Source of the DNA: Scortum barcoo | Taxonomy: Eukaryota > Chordata > Actinopteri > Centrarchiformes > Terapontidae | Assembly (NCBI GenBank): GCA_023238725.1 | Contig: CM041545.1 | Coordinates: 12,989,782 to 13,053,781, forward strand | Length of the DNA stretch: 64,000 bases | Direction of reading: 5' to 3' | Part shown: piece after piece, positions 10,950 to 25,400 of the stretch | How the letters are laid out: every line of letters begins with the position of its first letter | How positions within the stretch are numbered: position 1 is the stretch's first letter | Translations under genes and position numbers: made by a program | The notes under the pieces: generated by a model | Seen by the model: the letters and a program-made list of their open reading frames with translations, nothing else | Databases searched by the model: none | What the model was told of the DNA's origin: nothing

Positions 10950-12239
10950 TCTTAAAGCTTAACAGCATCTTTTATTGAATCAAGACAATTTTTACAAAAC
11001 ATTTTTAATCAGGAAATACTTCTTTGCAAACTACAACTTTGCATGAACATTGATTTTGAATTACATCTTTTCTTTAAAAACATCTTTACCTCTGAATTAG
11101 TTTATAAAACATGACAATTAGACACCTTTATCCACACTCCTTTTAAAAGTGCAGGTGATGTCATTAAAAGCACAAAGGTCCCCATTTCTTTGACAAACAA
11201 TGTCCTCCACCTCGAAGACATTTTTTAACAAGAAATCTCACAATACATTTGCTTTTCTTAGGAAAAACACGAATCACACTGGCACTATTTTAAACTGTGG
11301 TGAATGTAACATTTCAATTTCTACAACAGGTCTGCAATTTAACACTTAACAGGTTAAACATGGTAACCATAATCACTGATTTGGGATTCAGTATGAAGTG
11401 AAGAAACAGTCCTTACATCATAAAATAAACACAAATCAATTACATAGCTCCAGTCCAGACCATCGTGCAATAAAAATAGGCTCAGGCTGATTTAGATGCA
11501 TTTTCCACTCATTTTGAAAAAGCATCCTCCAACTGATAAGGGATATTTGTTCTATGCTTTAAGGTCCCAAATCTCCACATATCTGTGGTTCAGTTTCTCT
11601 CTTTTATGATTTTGCCAAGAGAGGACAGTGTAGCAAGCAACATTATGAAAGGTGCCACTTGATATATATATTTGATCATCATCTAACACAGACTCAGTGA
11701 TAAGACTTAGTGAAATGTAGTTCAGTAACAAAACCTGTGTCACTTAAAAAGACAAAGGAGGTTAAAATATAATTAATTAATACTGAAAATTTTAAAATAA
11801 TCTATAAAAGTTGAAAGAACAATCTGTACAAACATAAGGCAATGCAAATCCCCAAAAAATAAAATTTGTGAAGGCCCGAGGCATCAAAAGATTAAAATAA
11901 AATCCAGTGAACATAACAACACAAGACGCAAATAAATAGCCAGTGTACACACCTAGGAGTCTTTTTTTTCTGATATACACTCCTTTTAAACAGCTTCTAA
12001 TCTTCCCATACATAACAGAACAACAAAATAAAAAAAGCATAAATATAAAAGCATCTTCTTTATATTTCAGGTCAACAAAAGCACATAAATAAATACAAAA
12101 TTACTAAAACTGTCCTTATCGTTAGTATAAAAACTGATAATAAAAAAGGTTTTGAGACAGGTTTGTCACTCTTTTTCTTGTGTGAATTTTGTTTACATGT
12201 TTTTTTTCCAGAGAGAGTTCGGTCCATTTCAACAAGTCT
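10950..12239 (-). other. notch1: notch1 3' UTR with poly(A) signal
   Basis: About 1.3 kb of AT-rich sequence follows the stop codon. A canonical AATAAA on the minus strand lies at 10976-10971, followed by a T/GT-rich downstream stretch, so cleavage near 10950 is likely. The motif TATTTATTTATG (minus strand, about 12096-12085) holds two overlapping AUUUA pentamers, a possible AU-rich instability element. The end is inferred from the signal alone. Confidence 0.65.
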
Positions 12240-13496
12240 CTACTTAAACTGGTCTGGGATCAGGTTCATCTGCGAATGGATACTTGTAGGTGGGCTGGAG
12301 ATGCCTTCGGACCAATCGGACATGTTGGAATGTGGGGACGAGCTCGACCACTGGTCAGGGGAGCCAGGGGAGGGGGTTAGAAACGGATGGTCGGGCACCT
12401 GTAGCTGGTGGTTGGGTGTGTTGTCCATGGGGCCAGAGTAGCTGTGCTGGGAGGGAGGGGTGAGGAATTGGGTGCCGAGGATCTGTGTCTCCTGGGGCAT
12501 TACGGTGTGGATGGGCACGGAGCAGCCGTTGCTTTGCTGCATGTCGGGGCCGTTCAGCTCGATGTTCGGGAAGCTCTGGTTGAGGGGCTGCCCGGCCGTG
12601 GTGGAGTTGGAGTTCTGGTGCTGGAGCTGCCGCGAGTGAGCCTGCTGCATCATGTGCGCGGACGAGTTGAGGTGGCTGGTCTGCAGATTCTGGTAGCCCA
12701 TGATGATCTGAGACAGGGTGGCGGTGCTGACGCCGTGCAGAGCACCCATCATGTTGTGGGAAATGGGCGGTGCCTGGCTGAAGTTTCCTTGCTGTGGCAC
12801 ACCTGGGTGCATCCTTTGGACCCAGTCACACTGGCCTCCTCTGCTGCCTCCCATGGATGCTGTGCCCTGACTGCCGGGGCTGGACACGGGCAGGTGGGAG
12901 AGACGGGACATGTTCGGGTCAAAAGACATACAGCCCATGTCCTTACCCATGCTCATCTGGCCCATATGGGAGTCTCCATTGCCTTGTAGGTGATTTAAAG
13001 ACATTGGTGGGGACTGCTGGAAGGGGGATGTCATGGGAGGAGAGGCCACATCAGACAGGTAGCCGTGCGGTGACTCGAGCGAATCAACCGGGGAGAGGAC
13101 AGCTGACGTGTCGAGCAAGTTACCCTTCCCATCCAGCGACTTCTTCTTCTTCATTCTATTATCTTTGCCCCCATCCTTCCCTCCCTTTCCAGAGCTAATT
13201 TTGCGAACCTTCTTGACAGACAGGTTGGGCTTGAGGTTGCTAAGGTAGTCATTGGGGGAGCAGAGAGGTGGGGAAAGGCTAGAGGTGCTCAGAGGGGCGC
13301 TGTGGAGCCCAGGACTCCGCACCACGTTGTACTCATCCAGAAGGCGGACGATGTCGTGGTGCATGCGTTCCTGAGCGATATCTCTGGGCAGCTGGTCAAG
13401 ATGGTCAGTGATCTCACGATTGGCAAAATGTTCAAGAAGAACCTTGGCTGTCTCGAAGCTGCCTTCACGGGCTGCAAGGAAGAGCGGTGTCTCTTC
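12240..13496 (-). CDS. notch1: notch1 exon 34: last ankyrin repeat, TAD and PEST
   Basis: Acceptor TTTTTAG|GAAGAG, stop TAG at 12242-12240, 418 residues (about 2061-2478). After EETPLFLAAREGS and MHHDIVRLLDEYN come a Lys-rich nuclear signal (RMKKKKS), the conserved VLSPVDSLESPHGYLSD block and a Ser/Gln/Met-rich transactivation region. The PEST tail holds the FBXW7 phosphodegron FLTPPSQHSYS (Thr at about 2406) and SPDQWSSSSPHSN. The final residues PDQFK replace the PEAFK seen in human Notch1. The TAD is shorter than in human, which accounts for much of the size difference. Confidence 0.96.
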   Translation of the reverse strand, partial: EETPLFLAAREGSFETAKVLLEHFANREITDHLDQLPRDIAQERMHHDIVRLLDEYNVVRSPGLHSAPLSTSSLSPPLCSPNDYLSNLKPNLSVKKVRKISSGKGGKDGGKDNRMKKKKSLDGKGNLLDTSAVLSPVDSLESPHGYLSDVASPPMTSPFQQSPPMSLNHLQGNGDSHMGQMSMGKDMGCMSFDPNMSRLSHLPVSSPGSQGTASMGGSRGGQCDWVQRMHPGVPQQGNFSQAPPISHNMMGALHGVSTATLSQIIMGYQNLQTSHLNSSAHMMQQAHSRQLQHQNSNSTTAGQPLNQSFPNIELNGPDMQQSNGCSVPIHTVMPQETQILGTQFLTPPSQHSYSGPMDNTPNHQLQVPDHPFLTPSPGSPDQWSSSSPHSNMSDWSEGISSPPTSIHSQMNLIPDQFK

Positions 13497-16400
13497 CTAA
13501 AAAGCAAACAAAAAAACAGATGTGAGTTATACTACTGTAAATGTAGCGGCGTAAAAGCTTTTTCAAATAGGTCCCTCACAGTGATATCATTTAACATACC
13601 TTGTTGTCTTGCATGTCTTTGTTGGCTCCATTTTTCAGCAGCACCATCGCAGCCTCAACATTGTTTACAGCCGCGGCCCAGTGAAGAGCGGATTTACCTG
13701 CAAAGAGAGTGAAAAGATGGGGTTGATTATCACAATGGCACATCACAAAGAGGGATCTTTATAGACTATGGAGATGATAAGACGTTAACTACCAGAATCA
13801 TCGGTGGCGTTTGCATCGGCGTGGCAGTTGATAAGCTCTTCCACCATGCCGTCGACCGCTAATCGGGCTGCCAGAATGAGCGGCGTTGTTCCGTCGTGCA
13901 TGCGGGCATCAAGGTCAGTGGCGCGGTTTCGGATTAAAATCTGCAAGAACACAGTTAAGTTGATCAGTTAAGTTCTTTTAAACTGCTGAATAAAAAAGTT
14001 AAAAATCAAGCCCTAGATTAGATTCATGTAGAAGAGGTGATTACCTGGAACACTCCCTGTGCGTCTGCAGCCACGGCAGCGTGAAGTGGAGTGCGGCCCA
14101 TGTTGTCTTGAACGTTGGCGTCGGCACTGGACTCCAGGAGGCGCTTGGCAGCATCGGAGCGGGCGTAGCGAGCAGCCAGGTGGAGAGCAGTCTCACCTGT
14201 GCGGTCAGTCTGGTTGTGGAGGTTGGCACCCTGGTAGATGAAGTCTGAGATGATTTCTGCTGAGGGATCCTCTTCCTCTTCGCTGTTTCCAGTCTCCAGT
14301 CCTCCACCACTGCACGAGGCGATCATCAGGGGAGTGAAACCATCTGAAAGAGGAAGAGGGAGAATCAGCTACTGTGAGTTCCCCAGTCATGAGTTTCATG
14401 ATGACAAATGATAAATTCTTTGTGTGATATATCATCGACTAGTGTACACACCTGGTCCTCTGACGTTGACGTCCATGCAGTCGTTCTCTATCTCTCCCTG
14501 AGGAGGGGTAGGAGCAATGGATGGAATACGCAGATCAGCTGCATCGAGATGCTGCTGTGTCCATTTCCTGTGGTCAGTATGGTCACTCAAATCCAACATA
14601 GCCTGCTCCTCAAACTGAAAGACACAAAAATCATAATGTCAGCACCAGCAGTAAACAGGAAAATGGTTCAAAGTAGATAGTTTGGTAAAGGATGGTATAG
14701 TTAGACAAAGAGACTCCTATCAAATTGTTTGTCTTACCCTGAAGCGACTGCAGTCTGGACCATCATCATCCCATTCATTTTGATTGTCATCCATAAGATT
14801 GATGTCAGAGTTCTTCATAGGTCTGTTGAAAATTGGACACAGGTTAGACTACTTAGTAGGCATCAAATACAAAAGATACATGATACATTACACTGGTGCC
14901 AGTCAAGACTAAGAAAACCCCCAGCTGCATGTTGACTACTTACTTCAGTCCAACAGAGTCTTCTCCCAATGGCTCCCTGCGTTTCTTTTTGCTGGGTTCC
15001 GACACTTTGAATCCCTCAGGGAACCAGAGCTGGCCATGCTCTCTCCGTCGCTTGCGGGACACCAGAACACCGAGGCAGATGAAACCCAAAGCAGCCAAGC
15101 CCAGGAAGACGACATACATGGGGTAGAGCTCTGGACCGTTGGGAGTGGGCCTCACACCTGGAAAGAAGGTCAAAGTCACCGTGTGTTACTTAAGATTTCA
15201 CCTTGTAACCATTTTTAATATAATCTGTTGAATATATATGCGCAAAAGCTAGAGATGAGCTACATACTAGTGACAGCTTCAATATAGGGAACGTTGAGAT
15301 TCCCACTGGAGGCCAGTGCTCCAAGGAATGCAGCTACATCTGTGGCGCTCTGGAAGCATTCAGAAGACTGCTGGTAACACTGACGATTGTCAATCTCCAG
15401 GTATACCACAGACCTACAAGCAGACATGGGGAGAAACATTAACATCCAACATTTTTCTGTAATACAAATACAAATTAATTTATTGCCTAAAATATTATGA
15501 CGTTCTGCCAATGAAAATACATAAGAAAAATTGTGAGTTCTTTGTGGATTCCTACCCTTTGACTGCCAAAGGATCCAGCTCTCTGCGTTTCCGAGGGCTG
15601 ACCATGGAGGACACGCTTTCCTTCATTTGACCCAAAACACTAGTCGGCACTGAAGCCCACTCGGGCCAGCCATCTGCAGAGCGCTTCAGCACGTTGTGTT
15701 TGACAAGGTCCTGTTCGTTGCCATAATAAGGGAAGATCATTGGTTCTCCTTTGGCATCACGGCGGAACACCACGTTGGTATGGAGAACGCTGCTGAGATC
15801 TCTGAGGAAGGCTGAAGAATGATTTTTGAGCTGTTCTGGGGGAATGTGGACAACTAGGACTAAGTGCCCATCTGCCAGCTTCTCTGGCATGTTGTTGGCA
15901 CAGTCCAGGCCGTCCCATTCACATTCAGCATTGTTGCAGCCTTGATCGCAGTGACCGTCGGCATAGTGGTCTTTACAGTACTGGTCATACAGTGGGCTGG
16001 AAGAAAGGAAGGAGATTGGGTCAGTATTCTGATTGGCTGGATTTCTGCAAGAACACAAATATATGACAAATTTCATATACTTCTACGACACACAAGTCTT
16101 TTTCTCAGTTTTCTAGACTTACTTGCATTGTCCCTCCTGTCCCTGACAATCAAAGCCATCATAGAGACACCCAGGGCTGTTGCACTGGCCATCACACTTC
16201 CCATCGTTGAAGTAGCGCCAGCACTGCAAGGCTGCAGAGCAGTTTTGCCAAGGATCATCAAAGTTAAGCGAGCAGTCTCCTCCATCCCAACCGCAGGCGT
16301 GGTTGTTGCACAGCGAGTCGCAGATATGGTTCCCCGCCCACTCATCACACTGAGGAATCTCGCAGCTCACCTCCACTTCCGGAGGTGGGGTGATGTCCCG

Positions 16401-19400
16401 GCCAAAACCTCCGACAAAGGAATAGTCCAGGATGTGGCACAGCAGGCCGTTGAAATTGCTGGGGCAGCTGCACTGGAAGAAAGGGACTTCTGGGGTGATC
16501 TGGCAAGTACCGCCATTGTAGCAGGGGTTGGTGATGCAGAGGCTGTCAGTAGGGGTCTGACACTCAGGCCCAGTGAAGGTTGGTGGACACAGGCAGCGTG
16601 GGCCAAGGTGGCCAGACACACAGGTCCCTCCGTTCCTGCAATTCAGACTCCCGCAGGAACGAGAATCATACTCGCAAGAAGAGCCGGTGAAGCCCTAGAA
16701 GGATAAGAATGGACTGAGGTTACCATCATTGTTCTATACTAGGGATAGTAAAAGTATCTCAAAAGATAATATGGTCTAAGTACATCACACTGCTGTACTC
16801 ACAGGTGGACATTTGCAGATGAAACCATGGGGTGTGTTACTGGCAACAGCACAGGTTCCTCCATTCCTGCAGGGTTTTCCTTTACAGCCATCAAACACCT
16901 TGTCACAACGCTGACCTGGAGAACAGAAGCCAAATGTCACCACTTGTACACCTTTTAGACACTGCAAACGGGCATGCTGCAGTCTTTTTATGTGCCACTC
17001 GATGCACATAAGTACCTGTATATCCAGTGCGGCATTCGCAGCGGTAGCTGTTGGTGAGCTGAATACAATTGTAGGAGCCTCTGGGGTCACAGGGGTCTGA
17101 CAGACACTCGTTGACATCACCTTCACAGCGCTCACCTACGTAGCCTGGCGGGCACACACATTGGTAACCACCGATTCGGTCCACACACTTGCCATTATTG
17201 AAGCACTTGGGCTCGTTGGTCAGAGGGTCAGTGGAGGGGGTGCAGTCATCCAAATTAATCTCACAGTGGACACCTACGGTAAACACAAACATTGGGTTAG
17301 ACAATATCTACATCTTCATTTAAGTGATCATATTTGCTCTATAATATGTATAAATGTGGATGTGCTACACAGGTACATACCTTGTGTTCCTCTGGGACAG
17401 GAACACTTGTATGTGTTGATGAGATCAATGCAGGTGCCTCCATTCTGACACGGCTGTGACTGACATTCATTGATCTCTTTGGAACAGTTCACACCATGGT
17501 AGCCGGGCACACACTGACAGAGAATAAGAAAAATCATTGTAGGAATGATTAAGCATTTATCCAGTTTTTATGATAATATTTTCTCTCAACTGTCCAGTAA
17601 TCATCATATGAATAGATTTCCAATTTAAATCTACCTACCTCACAACTGTAGCCTCCCAGATAATCAGTACAGACTGCTCCGTTCTGGCATGGATTAGGTG
17701 AGCACTCATCTACTTGTTCCTGGCAGTAACTCCCGGTGTAACCGGCCTGGCAGCGGCAGTAATGTGTGTTTCCAGCATCCAGACACTGGCCAGAGTTCCT
17801 GCACAGGTGAGCCACCTCCACCCCTGAAATGTACAAGAGTAAGATTACAGAATGCAATAATATGTATCACATATGCTATGTTCCATGATGGAAAATAACA
17901 TTTGAATGGCTCGTATCATACCTTGCTGTTTGGCTGCAACTTCACAAGACACACTGGGGATGTCACAATAGAGACCAGTCCATCCAGTCTGACACTGGCA
18001 GGTGTAAGACGCTCCCTGCTGCCAGCACGAACCCCCATTTTTACATGGGGATGAATCACACCAGCGCACAAGATTCTAACAGGGATACAAAGAAAGCAAA
18101 CACTTAATAAACTGTATAAATGAAGCCAATGCATGAAACAACCACAGAACTGTACAAAATTAGCCTGACAAAAGATTATCTGAACCTACCTGACAATTGA
18201 CTCCAGTGTAGCCATGAAGACAGGTGCACTTGTACGTCCCATAACTGTCAAGACACGTGCCTCCATTGAGGCACGGTTTGGAGTCACACTCATTGATATC
18301 ATACTGGCAGTAGCTGCCAGTGAATCCAGGTAGACACAGGCAGGTGAAAGCATTAATTCCGTCCACGCAGGTGCCGCCATTGAAGCAAGAGCTAAAGAAA
18401 AACAAGAAAATAAAAATGTTAAAACATGCCTTGCTTTGGGTTAAATAAGTTCAGGAAATACACTGTGTAGGTGAGCTACCTGTCGGTGCAGTCATTGGTG
18501 TTGATCTCACAGTTGATGCCACTGAAGCCAGGCGGGCAGGTGCAGGTGTAGCTGTTGACACAGTCAGTGCAGTTGGCGCCGTTCCTACAGGGGTTACTCT
18601 CACACTCATTTATGTCCTGCTCACATCTGCCGCCACGAAACCCAGGTAGGCAGGTACACGTGAAAGTGTTGATGCCATCGCGGCACAGACCACCATTACT
18701 GCAGGGATCTGAAACACACAAAAGAGGAAATAAAATGGCCACTTACTGGTAATGTTTTGAATTGAAATAGTCTAGGTGAGAACTTGCAATGGTGCAAAAT
18801 GGTTCCTTACTTGGTTTGCAGTCATCAGTATCCGTCTCACACTTCTGGCCAGTGTAGCCTGGCTGGCACTTGCACTGGTAGCCACCCTTAGTGTTATGGC
18901 AAACAGCACCATTGCGACATGGGCTCTTCACACATTCGTTGATATCAATCTCACATGTTTGACCTGAAGGGAAGAAAAAGATAAAGAAAAGTTAACCATA
19001 TTGTCTTGTGGAAGGGTAAATTTATGGTCAGGTACACATGAAACAGAAACAGAAAGTAGATTGATACCTTGCCATCCTTCAGGGCAGATGCAGGAGAAGC
19101 TCTGGTAGTCCTCAGACTCCTTACATACTCCACCGTTCTTACAGGGTCTGGGGCTGCAGGGTGCCAGCAGGGTCTCACAGTTTTCACCTGGTGTCAGAGA
19201 AAAGAAACCATCAGTGTTAACGTTGCACTGGTGACATGGAGCAACTATAATATCAAACACCACGTCACAAAATTGATTTTACATGTCCCTATGTTCCCAA
19301 ACCCCTGCAAAAGATTTTATTTTGAAGAGTGACATAAATTTTCTAAATCCCAGTTTCAATCCCACTTCTTTATCCATTTCCATGACGACTTTGCCAAACA

Positions 19401-22400
19401 GGAAGGCCCTTCCTGTTTCCTGCCATTGTGCGATCACAGACAGGAAACAGGAAGTGGGAATAGGGCTTGGAGCAGGCTCCAGTTCTCCGGCTTATATTAG
19501 CCACTGTGGCATGTTATTCCAAAACACACACACATACTGTTATCCCTGCAAGACAGGCATGGCAGATCTTTCCACAAAGAGTTGCCAAAAACAGACATCC
19601 CTGTTAGTGGCCATTGGGTGATGTTTTCTAAAACAACATAAAGATAACAGAGGATAAGCCTCCTGCGTGGAAAGTGGAAGATTGTCTTTACATTTTCAGA
19701 CCTGTGCAAACAGCTGAGTCAGCAGCTAACTAAATTAAACAACCAAAGTAAAAATAAAAAAATAAGCAGCTACATGTCATACCAGTGTAGGGCAGCAAAC
19801 AGTTGCACTTGTATCCAGCCACATCATCGATGCAGGTGCCCTGGTTGAGGCAGGGGTTGGAGGCACACTCGTTGATGTTAGTTTGGCAGTTAGGTCCTAC
19901 AGTGGCAGGATTAAGAGAACGCACTTGGGTTAGATGTAGGCTAAGAGGGCACACACTCACTCGCAATGAGCAAAGGAAAGGGAGCGACAAGAGGAAGGGC
20001 TGTAACTGACCGGTGAAGCCACCTCTGCATGTGCAGTGGTATCCGCTGGTCATGTCCTTGCAGGTTCCCCCATTCATGCAGGGATTGGACTCACACTCGT
20101 TGTTATTGATGTCACAGTTTGGGCCGCTCCAGCCAGAGTCACAGGTACATTTGTAGCTTCATTGCAAAGGAAATTTAAGGTCAGCTGTGATTTTTCATTT
20201 ATCTAATTAGTTTTATTTGTGTCACTTTTTGCGGCTCACTCATCCTAAACATGGATCTGTACTCACCTGTTGATGAGGTCCTGGCATCGGCCGTGGATGC
20301 AGGGGTTGCTGCCACACTCATCCACCTGAGACAAGCAGGTGGCGTCGTTGTAACCCTCTGGGCACAGGCAGATAAAGCTGTTGATGCCATCAATGCACGT
20401 GCCCCCGTTGTGACAGGGGTTGATGACACACTCATCGATGTTGATGTTGCACATTGATCCTGAAAGACAATGGGATATGATTTTAAGACGACATGGCATT
20501 TATTACGTTTGAAAGATGTGAGCTGATAAATAACTACACTGGATATCATGAAAGCCCTGCAGCTGGACACTTTGCTCTCTGCAGTGGTAATCTTTGAGCC
20601 TTTATAAGCTGCTGGTTGAGGTGCACTGTGCAGCTTTTGGACAAAAGAGAGCGTGAACACCAAAGACTCCCTAAACATTCAACAGGCAGAAGCTGTAGCA
20701 GCTCCAATGTGTGCCTAGCCTGGCGGCCCCTGGAGGCCTCTTTGCCTCTCCTCCATCAATTGAATGGGGCCCTGTTCAATAGGCAGAAGGAGGGTTTCAG
20801 CTGGATCTGAGAGGGGGAGGTGCTGCCAGGAGGTTGGAGGAGGGGGCTGTAGCTACTCTCCCTATTCACACACACATACACCACCCCCCATCTGGGGAGA
20901 ACTAACCTCACCCAGGGCTATTTACAGGGACAGAAGGCCAGACCCATTTCACACACAGCCGAGTAACAATTAAACCCCCCTCTGATCCCCTACCCAGCCC
21001 CCTCCTCCTCTGCTCTTCATCAATCAGAAGGGGAGGGTCCAACTGCCTGATCTTCAGTTACAATAGTCTTCTGTCCCTCTGTGTCTCAGTCCCGCCGTGC
21101 CCTCCACACTCACCCCGTCAGCACAAAAAGATGGAGGGGAGGAAGAGGAGGAGGGATGCACAGAAGCCTGCACACACTCACTTGTTCCTCCCTGCTCCTC
21201 CCTCTTTTCTAGTATAATCACACAGCCACTACCGGTCAGAACCGGCTTTGATGGGTCATGAAAGGGAGGAAGACAAGAGCGGTCCACTTGTTGGGCTTGG
21301 ATGTTTTTTATACCAACTCATTACAGGTTACAGTACATCTAAAAAGCGATGTGAGAACACTTCAATCTGAGATATATCTGGGATTTGTCATGCAGTTACA
21401 CACTAATAAACACCAGATATGTGATTAAAAGCCAGGCTCTAGTCCTTTTAAAGTATCATCTTACAGACTCTTTCCAGGCTCAACGTCACAGCCTTTTCAA
21501 ATGGCAAACAAAGTTAGCACATTGTGTGTGTTTGTGTGTGTGTGTGTGTATCAGGTTGGGGACCGTTCCTTTCTCTACACCCCCTCATAGGCAATCTGAC
21601 ACCATTGTTCTGCAGGAGTGGACCCGCCAGCCACCTGTCCTACCTGCCCCTCCCAAAGCTCAGGGGACCATCCCCCTGCACCTGTAAACTCCACTCACTG
21701 CTCACCTGTGTAGCCGGGCTCACATGCACACTCGTAGCCGTTGATTTTGTCGATGCACCTCCCGTAGTCGCAGGGTTTGCTCTTACAGTCATCCAGATTC
21801 ACCTCACAGTTCAAACCTGTAGATTGGAACACATGTTAGGAAGGAGCATGAGGAAAATCTCCACGTTTTAACAGGAAGAATCTGGCAGAGCTGAATGTTG
21901 ATGTCTTGAGTCTCACCTGCAGTGCCTTTGGGGCAAGTACATATATATGTGTTTTCCCTGTCCTGACAAGTGCCACCATTCTTGCAGGGCTGGCTCAGAC
22001 ATTCATTGATGTTTGTCTCACACAAGCGGCCAGTGTAGCCGGGGCGGCAGTAGCAGGTGAAGGAGGCAAGGCCATCCTTACAGGTGCCATAGTGGCACGG
22101 GTCTGAGTAGCACTCGTTGATGTCAATTTCACAGTGCTGCCCTGTGTAACCTGGACAATAGAGAGTAAGGATTTAATAAAACAATGGCAGAGTTGATTTG
22201 GTGCAAAACTAGAACAACTGAAAGAAAATTGCAAGAAAAAATAAATAGTTTGGTTTACCTTCAGCACATTCACAGGTGTACTTGTTGGGACCATCAGTGC
22301 ACTTAGCTCCATTCTTGCAGGGGGTACTGGCACACTCGTCGATGTCCACCTGACACAGACTCCCAGAGAAACCTGCATAAAACAAAGTAAAGATTTAAAC

Positions 22401-25400
22401 TTTCTTTGAGATTGCTGTTTAAATGTGTGAACTATTTCAAAAATAATTTAGTTTGTTGTATTCTGTCTATCATGGCAACAGTGTGCATGATGTGAAAATG
22501 AAGGAATAATCTGCATGTAAAGTAGGACACTGAAGGTCCTAACGAACCATTCCACAACACTTCTTCCACCACCCCACCCCCCCACCCCCCACACACACAC
22601 ACACACACACCCTCCTCTCCGGCTCTTACTGTGCAGTGAAATCTTTCTTTCAAACCACAACACAATAGCCTCCAGCTTACCGACCATAAACCAATCCCTG
22701 CCCCCCTAATTTTGGCGCTAAGCTACAGCAGAAACTCTTATGCCCGCCAAATATGCTAATGTCTCTGCAACCTGATCTTCTTTGTCCTGTTTACCCGAAA
22801 ACCTCTCAGTGACACTATTAGAAATGTGTAAATCATTCACATTCAATCTGTGAACCATATATGGCATGCCATACTCATTGATAGCTAAGTTAATGATCCA
22901 CTCTTTTATGGCCTCTTCTCTCTCCCATTGTGTTATCTTAAAGGAAGCCTGCAAGATCCAAGGATCTATTTCTTGTACTCCATTAACTTGATAATCTCTC
23001 ACAATCCTTGATATATTCTCACCTTTGGGGCACTCGCAGTGGAAGGAGTTGATCTTATCGACACACTTGCCATTGTTGAGACAAGGCTGGCTGGCACACT
23101 CATCCGTATTGATGTGGCAGAACACACCCTCGTATCCTGAAATCCCACAGACACATGAGAATAATAGAGTTAGTAGTCAAATGATGTTGCCTTTTTTTCA
23201 CCCATGTCACTGTCCCAGGGCTTAATAATGGTCCAAAAGCACAGGATAGGATTCAGCTCTTCCCCTTACCCCTCCCCTATGCAACATGAACTAGTGCTCT
23301 TACCTGGCATGCAGATACAGTGGAACCCTCCTATCTGGTCCAGGCATGTGGCATCATTATGGCATGGATTAGACATGCATTCATTGACGTCCATCTCACA
23401 ACGAGGTCCCTCATATCCCTGAAGACACTTACACTGGAAGGAGCCTTTGGTGTTGAGGCAGCGACCACCATGTTCACAAGGATTGGCACCTACAACATTT
23501 AAAATGCAAGTTATAGTTGCAAGTTGTAGTACATATGTGGAGGATTTCATTTCTAAAATACACAAGAAGAAAATTGGAAATTTATAACTTACCAAGGGAG
23601 CACTCATCAATGTCCAGGTTGCAGGCAGACCCGGTGTAACCCGGCGGGCAGGTGCAGATTGCCTTGCCATTGACCGGGTTGGTGTCACAGTTGGAGCCCT
23701 TTTGACATGGATTGCTGATGCAGGCATCATCAAGGTGGCACAGCAAACCTGTGGGCGCCACAAGGATGACTTTTTCTTAGACAGTATGATTAAATTTAAA
23801 CACTTTTAATATGATATAACCTGTGCATGTAGTATGTCTGGAACAGCTGCTGACAGACGTACCGGTGCGCCCATGAGGACACTCGCAGAAGAAGGAGGCT
23901 ACACGGTCGTGGCAGGTGGCACCGTGGTAACAAGCCGCGCTGGCACAGTCGTCGATGTTCTCGCTGCAGTCATCGCCTGTCCACCCGTTGACGCAGACGC
24001 AGTGATAGCTGCCGTGGGTGTCATGGCATGTTCCTCCATTCTGACATGCGTTGGGCATCAACTCACACTCGTCCACATTTTCTGTGCAGTATTGACCTGA
24101 AACAGTAAAAAGATCATAGGCAGAGTGTTAGGGGAGGTTTAGAGCTTTGTGCTTTTCTGATTTAATTTTAAAGCTACACCAAAAGAAGTCTGTGCTTACC
24201 TGTGTAATGAGGTGGGCACTGGCAGTTGTAGGTGTTCACACCATCCACACACACACCACCATTCTGGCAGGTGTGGCCTGGACAGTCGTCGATGTTGTGC
24301 TCACAGTGCTGACCTGTGAAGCCTGACGAACAGGGAGAACAAGACAGAAAGAGACAAGATGTGAAAAAGTTGGCAGCACCGGAGCAAAAGCTCTAGTGAC
24401 ATTTGCTTTAAGTTAATAATCAGACCCTTTTTTCTGCTCTTTATCACTGTGCACTTAAGTGAAAGATAAGCTCTCTACATCCTCGTGGCAGATTGTTTGA
24501 ACGCTTTGTAGATGACCGTGTAACTTGTCTCCTCCTCAAACATCAAAGGACTGAGTGGGTGTTTTACAACCGCGATAGTCTGATTAACTATCAACCCGTG
24601 GCTCCGCAGGTGCCCGTGCAGCTTCGCTGTCTTGCCACATTCCAGCACGGACACCCACGAGAGACACACAGCATGGGTTAAACTTTAACACACAGCCCCA
24701 CAATACCCCTCATTCATCTGCATATCTAAACAACTTTCTCTCTGCTGGTCATAAGCGCTCAATCTGACAACAATCCTGGCGGCTAAGAACTTAAACAATA
24801 ACCAAATATTGGGCTTTTCAGAGAAATAGACATGTGGTTTGGCGGGGAAAAGTTTCCTTGCAGCTGCTGCCCTGCCTCTAACAGCAGTAACCACAACTAT
24901 CCAAGATTAACCAAAGTTTTACACACCGCAACGACTTTGGATGCCAGCACAATAAAAATGCAACACAGGCTGGCTGTGTGTAGACGAAAAAACAAGATAT
25001 GTTTGTGTGTGTGTGTGTGTGACCTCATGAATAGGCTGTGTGTATCTATACGTTTATGTGTCTGTGCTCATTCCTGGTGTTGTGGGGGCTCGGTGGTGAT
25101 TATCAGGAGGAAACGTCTGTGTGACTGCATCCTGCCAGTGGAGGCTGGCAGAGGGAGGAGACGGGAGGAGGGGGGCCAAAAGAGATTACTCATTCCACTC
25201 AATCAGATTTTTACTACAACAACAGACTGGTTTTTAGGTCAACTGATGTAATAGGAAGACAAAAGTACGTGTTTTTGTTGCTGCACCGGCCATATGCACC
25301 TCCATATGTCAACAGGAGAAAGTTAACTACATAATGTTCTGCTTATTTGTGTACAGATACATGATCGTGTATTACCTGGTAGGCAGCTGCAATCATAGGT

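Noticed and set aside
12408..12989. 193-codon open frame on the plus strand
   Set aside because: Antisense to notch1 exon 34, whose minus-strand protein is unmistakable TAD/PEST sequence.
15864..16706. 280-codon open frame on the plus strand
   Set aside because: It lies antisense to notch1 exons 25 and 26 and spans their splice sites. The coding strand is clearly NRR/EGF protein, so this is a shadow frame.
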